A DNA stretch of 64,000 nucleotides from JASLQO01 sp002327525 (lineage in GTDB: Bacteria; Pseudomonadota; Gammaproteobacteria; Pseudomonadales; Azotimanducaceae). Each line of letters begins with the position of its first letter. The first letter of the stretch is position 1. The notes under the pieces were generated by a model, which ran no database searches, was not told the origin of the DNA, and worked only from the letters and a program-made list of their open reading frames with translations. The stretch is from assembly GCA_030744435.1 (NCBI GenBank), contig JASLQO010000031.1, forward strand, positions 62,001 to 126,000, in the 5' to 3' direction. Position numbers and translations under genes: made by a program. Positions 25,844-34,125 of the stretch are shown piece by piece.

Positions 25844-26743
25844 TCATCTGTCGTCGATCAGATGCCGCAACGCGATGGTGTGTTCCACGGTGGTGCCACA
25901 ACAGCCACCTACCAGATTAGCACCGGCTTCCAACCAGCGTTCGACGAATTTCGCATAATGTTTGGCGTCGAGGTCTCTGCGCATCTCCAACCCCGTGGCG
26001 GTAGGCTGATCGCCCTCGAGCGTCCAGTTGTTCGGCACGTCCGTAAACACATTGGCATACCCCCCGACAATCTCGAAGCCCTGCCCAACGAGTTGCTGCA
26101 TCGCTTCCCCGATGCGCTCGGGCGGACAGCAATTGACCATGATACCCACCGGCTGGTATTCGGCCACCGCGGCGATGGCGTCTGCCAACGCCTCCCCGCT
26201 GCGCAGCACCGCAGGCTCCCTATCATCCAAGGTAAACGAAACGATGAAAGGCTTCCCCATCGTGCTGACGGCACTCGCCGCCGCTCGTGCTTCGATACTG
26301 TGCGACATGGTCTCGCACAGGAACAGATCAACGTAATCGGCGAGTGCAGCCGCCTGTTCTGCGTACTGCGGCGCGATGACATCGAAAGGCAGTACCAGAT
26401 CCGGCCGATAGCTGCCGTTGAGCGGTGGTAGTGAACCGGCGATCTGCACGGGGCGCCCACTCTCCCCAACCGCCTGGCGTGCCAATTTCCCCGCGGTTCG
26501 ATTCAATTCCTCAAAGCGTGACTCGATGCCTTCTTTGGCCAGATCACCGCGGATTACGCCATAGCTGTTGGTCGTGATAACGTCAGCTCCGGCTTCGATG
26601 TTTTCACGATGCACCGCCACCACCTCGTCCGGCGCCTCGTACAACGACGCAGCCGACCAGATCGTTCCCGGGACACGCACACCGCGCATCTTCAGATCCT
26701 TGCCCATGCCCGCATCGAGCAGGCGCACCACCTGGGTCGTCAT
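25844..26743 (-). CDS. Homocysteine S-methyltransferase family protein
   Basis: About 299 residues of the MmuM/BHMT TIM-barrel family, which transfers a methyl group from a donor such as S-methylmethionine or betaine to homocysteine. LLDAGMGKDLKMRG opens the barrel, ITTNSYGV follows, and the zinc thiolates are in MVNCCPPERI and in GANLVGGCCGTT. Length is normal. The frame extends four codons to a GTG at 26755; the ATG at 26743 has GCGAGG close upstream. Alone between nudC and the DUF5916 gene. Confidence 0.9.
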   Translation of the reverse strand: MTTQVVRLLDAGMGKDLKMRGVRVPGTIWSAASLYEAPDEVVAVHRENIEAGADVITTNSYGVIRGDLAKEGIESRFEELNRTAGKLARQAVGESGRPVQIAGSLPPLNGSYRPDLVLPFDVIAPQYAEQAAALADYVDLFLCETMSHSIEARAAASAVSTMGKPFIVSFTLDDREPAVLRSGEALADAIAAVAEYQPVGIMVNCCPPERIGEAMQQLVGQGFEIVGGYANVFTDVPNNWTLEGDQPTATGLEMRRDLDAKHYAKFVERWLEAGANLVGGCCGTTVEHTIALRHLIDDR

Positions 26744-26813
26744 CACCCTCGCCACTGGTAACAGACCAGGAGATTACCCTGGATTGATTGCCTGCGCTCC
26801 TTGCGCAAACTAC

Positions 26814-29264
26814 TCAGGATCCGAACCGGTACCGTAGTTTCACCACAAACGTATTGGCGATGGGGTCGGTCCACGCATCGCTCGCCAGATCCACGAAATC
26901 CTGGCCGTGCAGGAAGGTGCCGATATCGGACATACGCGTGTAGACGACGAAGAGATCCGAAAGCGGAGCGATCTCCCACCGGTAGCGAACCTGCACCACC
27001 ATGTCGGAGATGGCGAAGTCACCCGGCGGACCCGCGTGTTTACCGACCTTGACGAGATCACCGGGTTCATCGGGAACCAGGAAATAATTCCGCTCCCTGG
27101 CCCGGATACCCACCCACTGCATGGAGACTCGAAACTGCTGCTTGGCGCTCAGGAAATACTCGATGCTGAATTTAGGCATCCACTGCTCTGCATCGAACGA
27201 AGTGAAGTTCTTTCCCTCCTGATGCAGCAGCCATCCTTCCCGGTCGAAGTAGGTCACCCCTGCGGCTAGGCTGAAGCGATCAGAAGGTCGCCACTCGAAA
27301 CTCGCCGAGTAGTTGAACGTATCGCCACCGAGATCCTCATTCATCCAGCCGGCGCCCAAGCTGTAGGAGAACGGTTTGGAGGAGTCCGAGGTGAACTCGA
27401 GGGAAGCACTGGACTTTTCCTCGATGCGGTACGTGCCATTGCCGAAGCTGTTGAGATCGTCGTACGCCCCGGGGAAGAAGCTGCCACGGAATATAAATTC
27501 CGTCAGATTGTCGAACGTCGTCCGGTTGCCGATTATGATCCCACCTCCGTTGAACAGATGGTCGCTGTTGCGCTGCATGAATCCCCGAATATCGAACTGA
27601 TTCGATCGCGCCCAGGACAGGTTGGACGATGTGCGAGTGTGGGCACTGCGGATTCGCAAGTGGTCGTTGCGGGACAAAAAGCCGAGATCGTTGATGTCAA
27701 AATGCTCATCAAAATATTCGATGCCCAATCGTTGCCGTACTCCCTGGCGAAAGTTGTACTCGAAATCGATGAATCCCCCATAACCGCGCTCGGCATCCTC
27801 GACATCCGAGGTCATCACCTGGCCATCGACGGCGAGGTTGCCTTCCTTACTCAAGTAGTGTCCGTCGATGCCCTGCACGTAGGCATCTCGCTTCGGATTC
27901 ACCACGGCGGTGGACAGGAATCCCAGTGCCCGATAGGTACCTCCCGTTCGATTCTGATAAAGAAGCCTAGCGATACCGTAGTCGCTGGTGTGCTCCTCGA
28001 AACGCGTTAGGCTGCCTGCGGCATCCACACCGTGAAACTTCGCGTCTTTCTCGAAAGCACCCAACACACCGTAGCGCAGGTTGCCATGCTGCCCCGTCAG
28101 TTTGGCAGCCCCTTCCAACTCCACCGGACGGATCAGATCGCGCTTGTCTATGCTCACCCCGGCAGATGTCGTGGGTGTCAGCGGTTTACCGCCGATGCGG
28201 CGCGTGTTGACCATGGTGTAGGGATCGCCGCGCTGTCCCACGCCTCCGCTGCGTGTGTCGGCCCTGGCCGTGGCGATGAAGATCTCCTGCCCTTCCTGGA
28301 AGAACAGCCGTTTCTCGGGGAAGAAAGTCTCAGTGGCCGTGAGATTGATGACGACATCGTCGGATTCCACACCACCGAAATCAGGATTCAACGTCGCGTT
28401 CAGCTGGAAATTGGTCGACGGTCGCCAGAACAGGTCGATGCCGGTCTTGTAACTCACCTCATCGTCGATCTCATCACTCGTCACTGCCGTGAAAGGGTAG
28501 ATGTTGTATTGCTGACGGGGAGCGACTCCGCGCACCTCCACGGGTTGCAGAGCGGACATGAAACGCTGTTTGGTTCTCGGCAACGCGGGCCAGCCCCAGC
28601 GTTCGTCGAGATAGGCGACTTTCCGGGAGAAGTAGACTCCCATACGTCGAGTCACACCCGATACCGGCATCGACACCGTACCCCATGGAATGAACATTTC
28701 TGCACTCCATCCGTCTTCGGTTTCCACACTTGCGCTCAGCCAGGGCCCGTCCCACTCATTTGACAACAGGCGCTCGGGCAGCACCGTTCCATCCGACAGA
28801 GAACCGCCGAGGTAGACTCCAAACCAGTAGCCGTAGCGGGCCTCACCCGTGGTGTCGATGGTCAGATTGATACTGTCCCGGTTGAGCCGCAGGTTGTCGC
28901 GGCCCGAGAGGCGGGCGATGAGGGTATCCGGCGGTTGTATCATTCTGGCGCCGACGTACAACCCTCTGTCCGTGTGGAACATACGAATCAGCGTGGCATG
29001 AGCACCCCGCTTCAGCGTATCCGGATCCAGTACTACGAAGTCATCATATGCGGACAACTGCCGCCATACTAGTTCGTCGAGCACCCCGTCTATCCGCACG
29101 GCCGAGTCTGCCTCGCTGAAGGGCGCGAGTCTGATGACCTCGCCGCCCTGGAGATCGACCACAGTCGGTTCCATGGCGCAGACGCGCGGAGCATCAACAC
29201 ACGAACTCAGCAGACCAAATGCTGCGATCAGGACAACGCAATGATGAATACGCATTAGCGACAT
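26814..29264 (-). CDS. DUF5916 protein with N-terminal CBM9-like domain, predicted outer-membrane barrel
   Basis: A protein of about 816 residues. The N-terminus has a hydrophobic signal ending in a possible lipobox (GLLSSC). A CBM9-like beta-sandwich follows (VRIDGVLDELVWRQL, LYVGARMIQP), then FPEKRLFFQEGQEIF and a long series of alternating hydrophobic strands typical of the DUF5916 barrel (FNPDF-type repeats, YFDEHFDINDLGFLSRND), ending in KLRYRFGS. Such proteins are found in marine bacteria with peptidase or glycan-uptake loci, but their function is unknown. ATG at 29264 is preferred to the TTG at 29282; ATG 29255 is also possible. Confidence 0.85.
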   Translation of the reverse strand: MSLMRIHHCVVLIAAFGLLSSCVDAPRVCAMEPTVVDLQGGEVIRLAPFSEADSAVRIDGVLDELVWRQLSAYDDFVVLDPDTLKRGAHATLIRMFHTDRGLYVGARMIQPPDTLIARLSGRDNLRLNRDSINLTIDTTGEARYGYWFGVYLGGSLSDGTVLPERLLSNEWDGPWLSASVETEDGWSAEMFIPWGTVSMPVSGVTRRMGVYFSRKVAYLDERWGWPALPRTKQRFMSALQPVEVRGVAPRQQYNIYPFTAVTSDEIDDEVSYKTGIDLFWRPSTNFQLNATLNPDFGGVESDDVVINLTATETFFPEKRLFFQEGQEIFIATARADTRSGGVGQRGDPYTMVNTRRIGGKPLTPTTSAGVSIDKRDLIRPVELEGAAKLTGQHGNLRYGVLGAFEKDAKFHGVDAAGSLTRFEEHTSDYGIARLLYQNRTGGTYRALGFLSTAVVNPKRDAYVQGIDGHYLSKEGNLAVDGQVMTSDVEDAERGYGGFIDFEYNFRQGVRQRLGIEYFDEHFDINDLGFLSRNDHLRIRSAHTRTSSNLSWARSNQFDIRGFMQRNSDHLFNGGGIIIGNRTTFDNLTEFIFRGSFFPGAYDDLNSFGNGTYRIEEKSSASLEFTSDSSKPFSYSLGAGWMNEDLGGDTFNYSASFEWRPSDRFSLAAGVTYFDREGWLLHQEGKNFTSFDAEQWMPKFSIEYFLSAKQQFRVSMQWVGIRARERNYFLVPDEPGDLVKVGKHAGPPGDFAISDMVVQVRYRWEIAPLSDLFVVYTRMSDIGTFLHGQDFVDLASDAWTDPIANTFVVKLRYRFGS

Positions 29265-29469
29265 ATTCTCGAAAACCACCAAACCCCACCCGACAACCTA
29301 CCAGTGACGGATTCAACCTTCAGATGCATCAAAGACGAATCGAGCAAATGCGCTACCCAGACCTCTAAGCGTGCAAGAGTCAGGATATACGTAGGCGGGC
29401 CTCCTGACGATTGAAGTGTTCTTCATCATCGGCATCCACGCCGTCGGGTCGACTATGGCACATCCCGCG

Positions 29470-29922
29470 TCAGCCCTCTTCGACAGAGTGGATCTTCACC
29501 ACCAGTACATCGCACGGCACGCCGTGCAGCACTGCATTTGCGGTAGAGCCGAGTATCAGTCCGAGGCCGTGCTTGCCGTGAGTACCGATCACGATGAGAT
29601 CGGTTTCGAGTGTCGATGCGAGTTCTCGAATCTCGACCGCTGGTGCGCCGATCAGTACCCTCACGTCGTCGAACCCATACTCCTTGGCGAGTGCACCGAG
29701 GCGCTTTTCCGCCTGTTTTTTGGCTTCCTGCTCGAACGTGACGATACCGGTACCGACCGTCGCCACCATGTCCAGGCCACCATACACATTGGTCAGGGGC
29801 TTGATCACGGTGACTACACTCACGCTCATATTCCCGTCGCCGGCCACTGCCCGGACTGCCGCCATGACCTCATCCGCCTCCTCGGTCAGATCCACCGCAA
29901 CAAGTGCTTGTTTGTAGGCCAT
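29470..29922 (-). CDS. Universal stress protein UspA family
   Basis: A 150-residue UspA-fold protein. ALVAVDLTEEADE forms the first strand and the ATP motif is GTHGKHGLGLILGSTANAVL (G-x2-G-x9-G-S/T). It probably binds ATP and helps survival under starvation or low oxygen. A truncated paralogue lies at 35371. Divergent from the globin relic and the FixL/FixJ pair. Confidence 0.92.
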   Translation of the reverse strand: MAYKQALVAVDLTEEADEVMAAVRAVAGDGNMSVSVVTVIKPLTNVYGGLDMVATVGTGIVTFEQEAKKQAEKRLGALAKEYGFDDVRVLIGAPAVEIRELASTLETDLIVIGTHGKHGLGLILGSTANAVLHGVPCDVLVVKIHSVEEG

Positions 29923-30155
29923 CTCGCTATCCCAACATTCAGATTCAGATGCATGCTAACCTATATGTGCGCGTGCTTTTGAGCCATCGTGGGATACCCC
30001 TGAGACTCTTCGGTTTCTACATAATCGCCAACAAGAGACGCTGTCCCCACAATGGATGCAATCCGTATACCATGCGCGGCGATAGGGTCGAAATCGCTAC
30101 GGCGAGTACCGGGGAAGGACGCAATCAACCACTGTCAGGCCGAGGGTCGATCTGA

Positions 30156-30587
30156 ATGCCGTTGGACAATCCCCGCTTCACCGAATCCTACAAGCGCCTG
30201 CTCGGACAGGGTACGGGGCGCGATCGTGATGCGGGAGCGTATTTCACCCGCTTCTGCGAGATCTTTCTGCGCTACCCCGGGGTGGCGGACCTGTTCGCCG
30301 ACACTGAAGTGCACCAGCAAGTGCAGATATTGAAGAAGTCGTCCTTCCATCCGGTAACCTTTGGGCTGTTGAACAAACCCACGCCGGAACTGGAACGTCT
30401 GGGCTCGACTCATGCCATCTCGGCGTTCCCGTGGAGATGTTCGACGACTGGATGGAGGCACTGCTGGAAACGGTTGCGGAATACGATCCTAATTACTGCA
30501 AGGAGACCGGCTTGCCTGGTGCTGGGCGCTGGCGCCCGGTATCAGATTCGTGAAATCGGTTCTGCAGCGACACAAGCGAGGTTAGCG
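30156..30587 (+). pseudogene. Frameshifted globin
   Basis: The first 90 codons read DNPRFTESYKRLLGQGTG, YFTRFCEIFLRYPGVADLF and HQQVQILKKSSF, the A-E helices of a bacterial globin. Near 30415 the homology moves to another frame (GVPVEMFDDWMEALLETVAE, YDPNYCKETGL) and later to a third (LAPGIRFVKSVLQRHKRG) that ends in TAG at about 30585. Two shifts of frame break the gene; no single frame makes a full globin. Its position just upstream of a heme-PAS kinase suggests a former oxygen or NO function. Confidence 0.65.
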
Positions 30588-30617
30588 CCTAGCACCTGAT
30601 TACGCTATTTTGCAGGC

Positions 30618-31760
30618 ATGGAACTCTCGACCAAACAGTGGTTACGCGACAACGCTCTCACTGTCCTCGACACCGCCGTGGACAGCATTGTCACCATTGA
30701 CGTGCGCGGAACGATCCAATTCGTAAACCGCGCAACGCTGGCGCTCTTCGCATACGAAGAATCAGAACTGATCGGACAACCGCTTTCCAAGCTCATGCCG
30801 GATACTCAAAGAAGCCAGCACCAGCGTTACATCAACCGCTACATCGATACCGGCAAGGCTCAGATCATCGGCACCGGCCGCGAACTGATCGCGATGGACA
30901 GCAATGGCCGCGAGTTCCCGATCTACCTGGCAATCAGTGAAATCGGTACGGGCGATGAAATGCACTTCGCCGGTATCATTCGCGATCTCAGCGAACAGAA
31001 AGCGGCACAGGCGGCAATTATCGAGCAACGCGACAATCTGGCTCACGTCGGCCGCCTCAGCACCATGGGTGAAATGACCGCCAGCATCGCACACGAGATC
31101 AACCAACCACTCACCGCCATCGCCATGTACGCGCAGGCCAGTCTCAAGCTGCTGGAACGCGATGACGTAGATCGAGACAAGCTCAAGCGCGCGCTTGAGA
31201 AGCTCAACATTCAATCACTGCGTGCCGGTGACGTCATCGAGCGCATTCAACGTTTCGTTCGCAACGAGGGTGGAACCAAGGAACTGGTGGATATCAACGC
31301 CTTGCTGCGTGAGCTGAGCCATCTGGTTTCTGCGGATGTGCGTATGCATGGTCTTGAGCTCGAATTCGACTTCGCAGATAATCTAACGAGTGTTTTCTGC
31401 GACTCGGTGCAGGTCCAGCAGGTCGCCCTCAACCTAATTCGAAACGCCATCGACGCTATGGCGGAAATCAACTGCAAGAACGGCCGAACCATTCAAATCG
31501 CAACACACCCGAGCCGACACGACGGCGTCAAAGAAGGCATAGAGGTGGCGATCACTGATTCTGGCGTTGGCATCAACAGCGAGCAGGAGAAGCAGCTGTT
31601 CCAGGCATTTCACACGACCAAGCCGCACGGCATGGGAATGGGACTTTCGATCAGCCGCTCCATCATCGATGCTCATGCAGGAACACTGGATTTCTGCAGC
31701 AACCCGGAGCATGGTTGCACGTTTTATTTTCGGCTTCCTAAAGGAGAGGTTCATGAGTGA
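30618..31760 (+). CDS. FixL-type heme-PAS sensor histidine kinase
   Basis: A 380-residue soluble kinase. The PAS domain (about 12-128) keeps the FixL heme residues: His68 in RSQHQRYINRY, the Arg six residues later (Arg74) and Arg88 in QIIGTGREL, in the spacing of rhizobial FixL His200/Arg206/Arg220. The kinase core has the H-box IAHEINQPLTAIAMY (His159), the N-box NLIRNAIDAM, G1 ITDSGVGI and G2 GMGMGLSISRS. It should sense oxygen or NO through heme and phosphorylate the adjacent response regulator, whose start codon lies inside its last codons. Confidence 0.93.
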   Translation: MELSTKQWLRDNALTVLDTAVDSIVTIDVRGTIQFVNRATLALFAYEESELIGQPLSKLMPDTQRSQHQRYINRYIDTGKAQIIGTGRELIAMDSNGREFPIYLAISEIGTGDEMHFAGIIRDLSEQKAAQAAIIEQRDNLAHVGRLSTMGEMTASIAHEINQPLTAIAMYAQASLKLLERDDVDRDKLKRALEKLNIQSLRAGDVIERIQRFVRNEGGTKELVDINALLRELSHLVSADVRMHGLELEFDFADNLTSVFCDSVQVQQVALNLIRNAIDAMAEINCKNGRTIQIATHPSRHDGVKEGIEVAITDSGVGINSEQEKQLFQAFHTTKPHGMGMGLSISRSIIDAHAGTLDFCSNPEHGCTFYFRLPKGEVHE

Positions 31761-32370
31761 CGATGCGATCGTTTATGTAGTGGACGACGATGAACCCGTG
31801 CGTGACGCGATCGGAATGTTGCTCGATATAGTTGGTCTGATCTACGAAGGGCACGAAGACGCCCAGAGTTTTCTAGACGCCTACCGTCCGGACGTCGAAG
31901 GATGTCTGGTTCTCGACATTCGCATGCCGGGGATGAGCGGTCTGGAATTGCAGGAGAAACTGCAGGAGATGAAGGCACGAATTCCCATCATCTTCATCAC
32001 TGGGCATGGCGACATCCCCATGGCCGTGGAGGCCATGCGCAGGGGTGCTGTCGACTTCATACGCAAACCGTTTCGTGATCAGGAACTACTCGACCGAATC
32101 AACGAAGCGCTATCTCAGAGCGAAGTTCAGCGAGCGAAAGCCGCAGATAGCAATGCGGTCCGCGCCCGGATCGACACTCTCACACCGCGTGAGCAGGAGG
32201 TCTTCGAACGCGTGTCTGCCGGCCAGGCGAACAAGGTCATCGCCATCGATCTCGGCATCAGCGAACGAACCGTGGAAATCCATCGCAGTCACGTGATGCA
32301 GAAGACCGCTGCCCGAACGCTGGCAGACCTGGTTCGCCTGAAGATAGAAGTGGAGCAAATGGATCCCTGA
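31753..32370 (+). CDS. FixJ-type response regulator
   Basis: A 205-residue regulator: receiver domain with acidic pair DDD (11-13), phosphoacceptor Asp55 in LVLDIRMPGMSG, Thr/Lys switch residues in FITGHGD and RKPF, then a LuxR-type helix-turn-helix (TLTPREQEVFERVSAG, LGISERTVEIHRSHVMQK). The ATG (GGAGAGG upstream) overlaps the sensor gene by eight bases, showing one operon. Targets are unknown; candidate palindromes lie at 32847-32872 and 36099-36106. Confidence 0.94.
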   Translation: MSDDAIVYVVDDDEPVRDAIGMLLDIVGLIYEGHEDAQSFLDAYRPDVEGCLVLDIRMPGMSGLELQEKLQEMKARIPIIFITGHGDIPMAVEAMRRGAVDFIRKPFRDQELLDRINEALSQSEVQRAKAADSNAVRARIDTLTPREQEVFERVSAGQANKVIAIDLGISERTVEIHRSHVMQKTAARTLADLVRLKIEVEQMDP

Positions 32371-32379
32371 AACCGACCT

Positions 32380-32613
32380 TCACGCTGCGCGATAACTCAA
32401 CAGCCAGAAGTGCTCCAACTGCAGGTATTCGTGCTCGGTGCCGAGCGAGGCAGTCAGGTGCGGCAACTCGGTGCACGTCGGAAAGTTCTTCAGCACCCGG
32501 TAGGTCTCACCGTCATCGCTCTCACGCTGCTGGTAGGTATTCCCGTATTCGTCCGTCGCGACGATGGGTAAACGGTTGCACTGCGCAATATTATTGTCGA
32601 CCGGGGTAGGCAT
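32380..32613 (-). pseudogene. SAM-dependent methyltransferase C-terminal fragment
   Basis: A 77-codon frame whose last 55 residues (GNTYQQRESDDGETYRVLKN, EYLQLEHFWLLSYRAA) look like the final strands of class I SAM methyltransferases. The SAM-binding part is not present upstream in any frame. It is probably a truncated relic, convergent to the FixJ-type gene. Confidence 0.45.
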
Positions 32614-32846
32614 ACGCTCGTAGACGGGCGCCCTGCGACGATACTAAGTCAGCACCTGCGTTTCCGCGCACTTGCTTCGACTCACCCGTTCCTCTCCTCC
32701 GGTTCGCGCTCCTGTACCAGGTCCCACCATCCACGACATTCGTACGAACCGACCCGAATCTTTGGTGCACTGCAACACGAAATGGTAGTGTACGATCATA
32801 GCCGCTGGATATTTCGCTGTAGAGCATTAGGGGTTTCCACTACTTA

Positions 32847-32872
32847 GGTGAATTCCCTCATTAATTCACCTC
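32847..32872. promoter_or_regulatory. Perfect 9-bp inverted repeat upstream of the orphan receiver
   Basis: AGGTGAATT, spacer CCCTCATT, AATTCACCT, 26 bases before the ATG at 32898, preceded by GGTTTCCACTACTT. Perfect symmetry, AT-rich, no U-run: more like an operator than a terminator. It could be a target of the FixJ-type regulator encoded just upstream; that link is inference. Confidence 0.45.
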
Positions 32873-32897
32873 TGGCGGGCTACTACGCTACTTCGTC

Positions 32898-33311
32898 ATG
32901 TCGCGCAGAAGTTCATCTCCAATTGTGGCCCTAGAGGAAAACAACAGGGAAACGAAGGACGCATGCGTCTGTGTGATCGATGCGGATCCTGCTGTCCGGG
33001 ACAGCCTCGTCACGTTGATCGACCTCAGCGGACTACCGGTAGTCGCCTACCCGAGCGCCCAAGACTTCTGGAAAAACGTCGATGATCTGGTGCTCCGCTG
33101 CATTTTGTGTGAAGCCGAGCTGCCAGATGGTAACGGCTTCGAACTGCATCGTTCACTGGTAAAACAGCACCTCGAAGTTCCTTTCGCACTGCTGGTGAGT
33201 GGTAACTCGCCGGTACTGTACCGACGCGCGCAGAATGCGGGCATCGTGCACGTGTATCGCAAGCCCCTTACCAATACCGTCGAGTTGCTCGGCTTCATCG
33301 AAGCCCACTGA
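32898..33311 (+). CDS. Orphan receiver-domain protein with Glu at the phosphorylation site
   Basis: A 137-residue stand-alone CheY-like domain. The acidic pocket is IDADP (Asp28, Asp30), the conserved Lys is in VYRKPL, and Ser replaces Thr in LLVSGNSP. Aligned to the FixJ-type neighbour (LVLDIRMP), it reads ILCEAELP, so the phosphoacceptor Asp is Glu72. A Glu there often mimics the phosphorylated state. There is no output domain. The RBS is weak. It follows a 9-bp inverted repeat and may respond to or modulate the FixL/FixJ system. Confidence 0.82.
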   Translation: MSRRSSSPIVALEENNRETKDACVCVIDADPAVRDSLVTLIDLSGLPVVAYPSAQDFWKNVDDLVLRCILCEAELPDGNGFELHRSLVKQHLEVPFALLVSGNSPVLYRRAQNAGIVHVYRKPLTNTVELLGFIEAH

Positions 33312-33463
33312 CAATCACTTCGCCGGACATGATCGTCCCACGTGAGGAGTATCGCTCCGCTGCCGGTCCGACTAGTTTCCATCATGGAGTTCCCAGGCGT
33401 GATCTTCTCGCGCTCCGGTCTCATCGCGAAGTACGCCCGCCAGTGTCGAGTGGTGCCGAGCAA

Positions 33464-33607
33464 GCAGTGATTAGAATCGCCAAACGTCTCAGCAACCCGG
33501 AAGCGTTCGCTCACCCCGCCGGCGACATTCGCATCATCGAAACCCACCTGTCCCGGGTGGTTCTCATCGGTCAGCATGCTTACCAAATAACAAAGCCATT
33601 GAAGCTC
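33464..33607 (+). pseudogene. N-terminal fragment of an AAA ATPase / phosphotransferase-like kinase
   Basis: Forty-eight codons: RIAKRLSNPEAFAHPAGDIR then IETHLSRVVLIGQHAYQITK. This is the opening of the bifunctional aminoglycoside-phosphotransferase-like/P-loop kinase family (LIETHISWVLLTGDYAYKIKKP-like). The frame then runs into unrelated sequence, and nothing of the kinase or P-loop follows before dksA. This relic is the only content of the 430-base gap 33312-33741. Confidence 0.55.
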
Positions 33608-33741
33608 GCCGCTCTCGCCACCGCCCTGGCTCGTCAGGGCGAAAACGTTCTGATTGATGCCGCTTGCCTAGCGGTTTCTACGGATGTCACCTCATTCAGG
33701 CCGTTTCTACACTGAGCGGACAACTGCTAAAGTATTGCTCA

Positions 33742-34098
33742 GTGAACGAAGCGGAAATCAAGGCAAGTCTGGAAGCGGCACGTGACGCCATGCTAGCGCG
33801 TCGCGAGCGCATTGCCCGCCACACGGAACACCGCGAGACTCCGCTGCCCCAGGATTTCGCCGAACAGGCGGTGGAACGCGAAAACGAAGAAACCATGCTC
33901 GCGCTCCAGGAAGAGATGAACGTGCAACTGCCACGTATAGAACGGGCGCTCGCGCGTCTGGCGGCCGGCACCTATGGCGAGTGCGAATCTTGCGGCGAAG
34001 ACATCGATCCCATGCGCCTGGAAGCACTACCGGCCACGACGATGTGTGTCGAGTGTGCCCGTGCCAACGACGAAAAGATGGCGGCCGGAGCACACTGA
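33742..34098 (+). CDS. TraR/DksA-type zinc-finger protein
   Basis: A 118-residue DksA-fold protein: a coiled coil (EAEIKASLEAARDAMLARRE), then a four-Cys zinc finger CESCGEDI and CVECA. It should bind RNA polymerase in the secondary channel or act as a stress regulator; it is shorter than true DksA (about 150). The GTG at 33742 is selected since the family begins here; the longer in-frame ATG would add unrelated residues. No strong RBS is visible. Confidence 0.85.
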   Translation: MNEAEIKASLEAARDAMLARRERIARHTEHRETPLPQDFAEQAVERENEETMLALQEEMNVQLPRIERALARLAAGTYGECESCGEDIDPMRLEALPATTMCVECARANDEKMAAGAH

Positions 34099-34125
34099 CG
34101 GGCACTTCGCCGCCGCCTGAATTGG

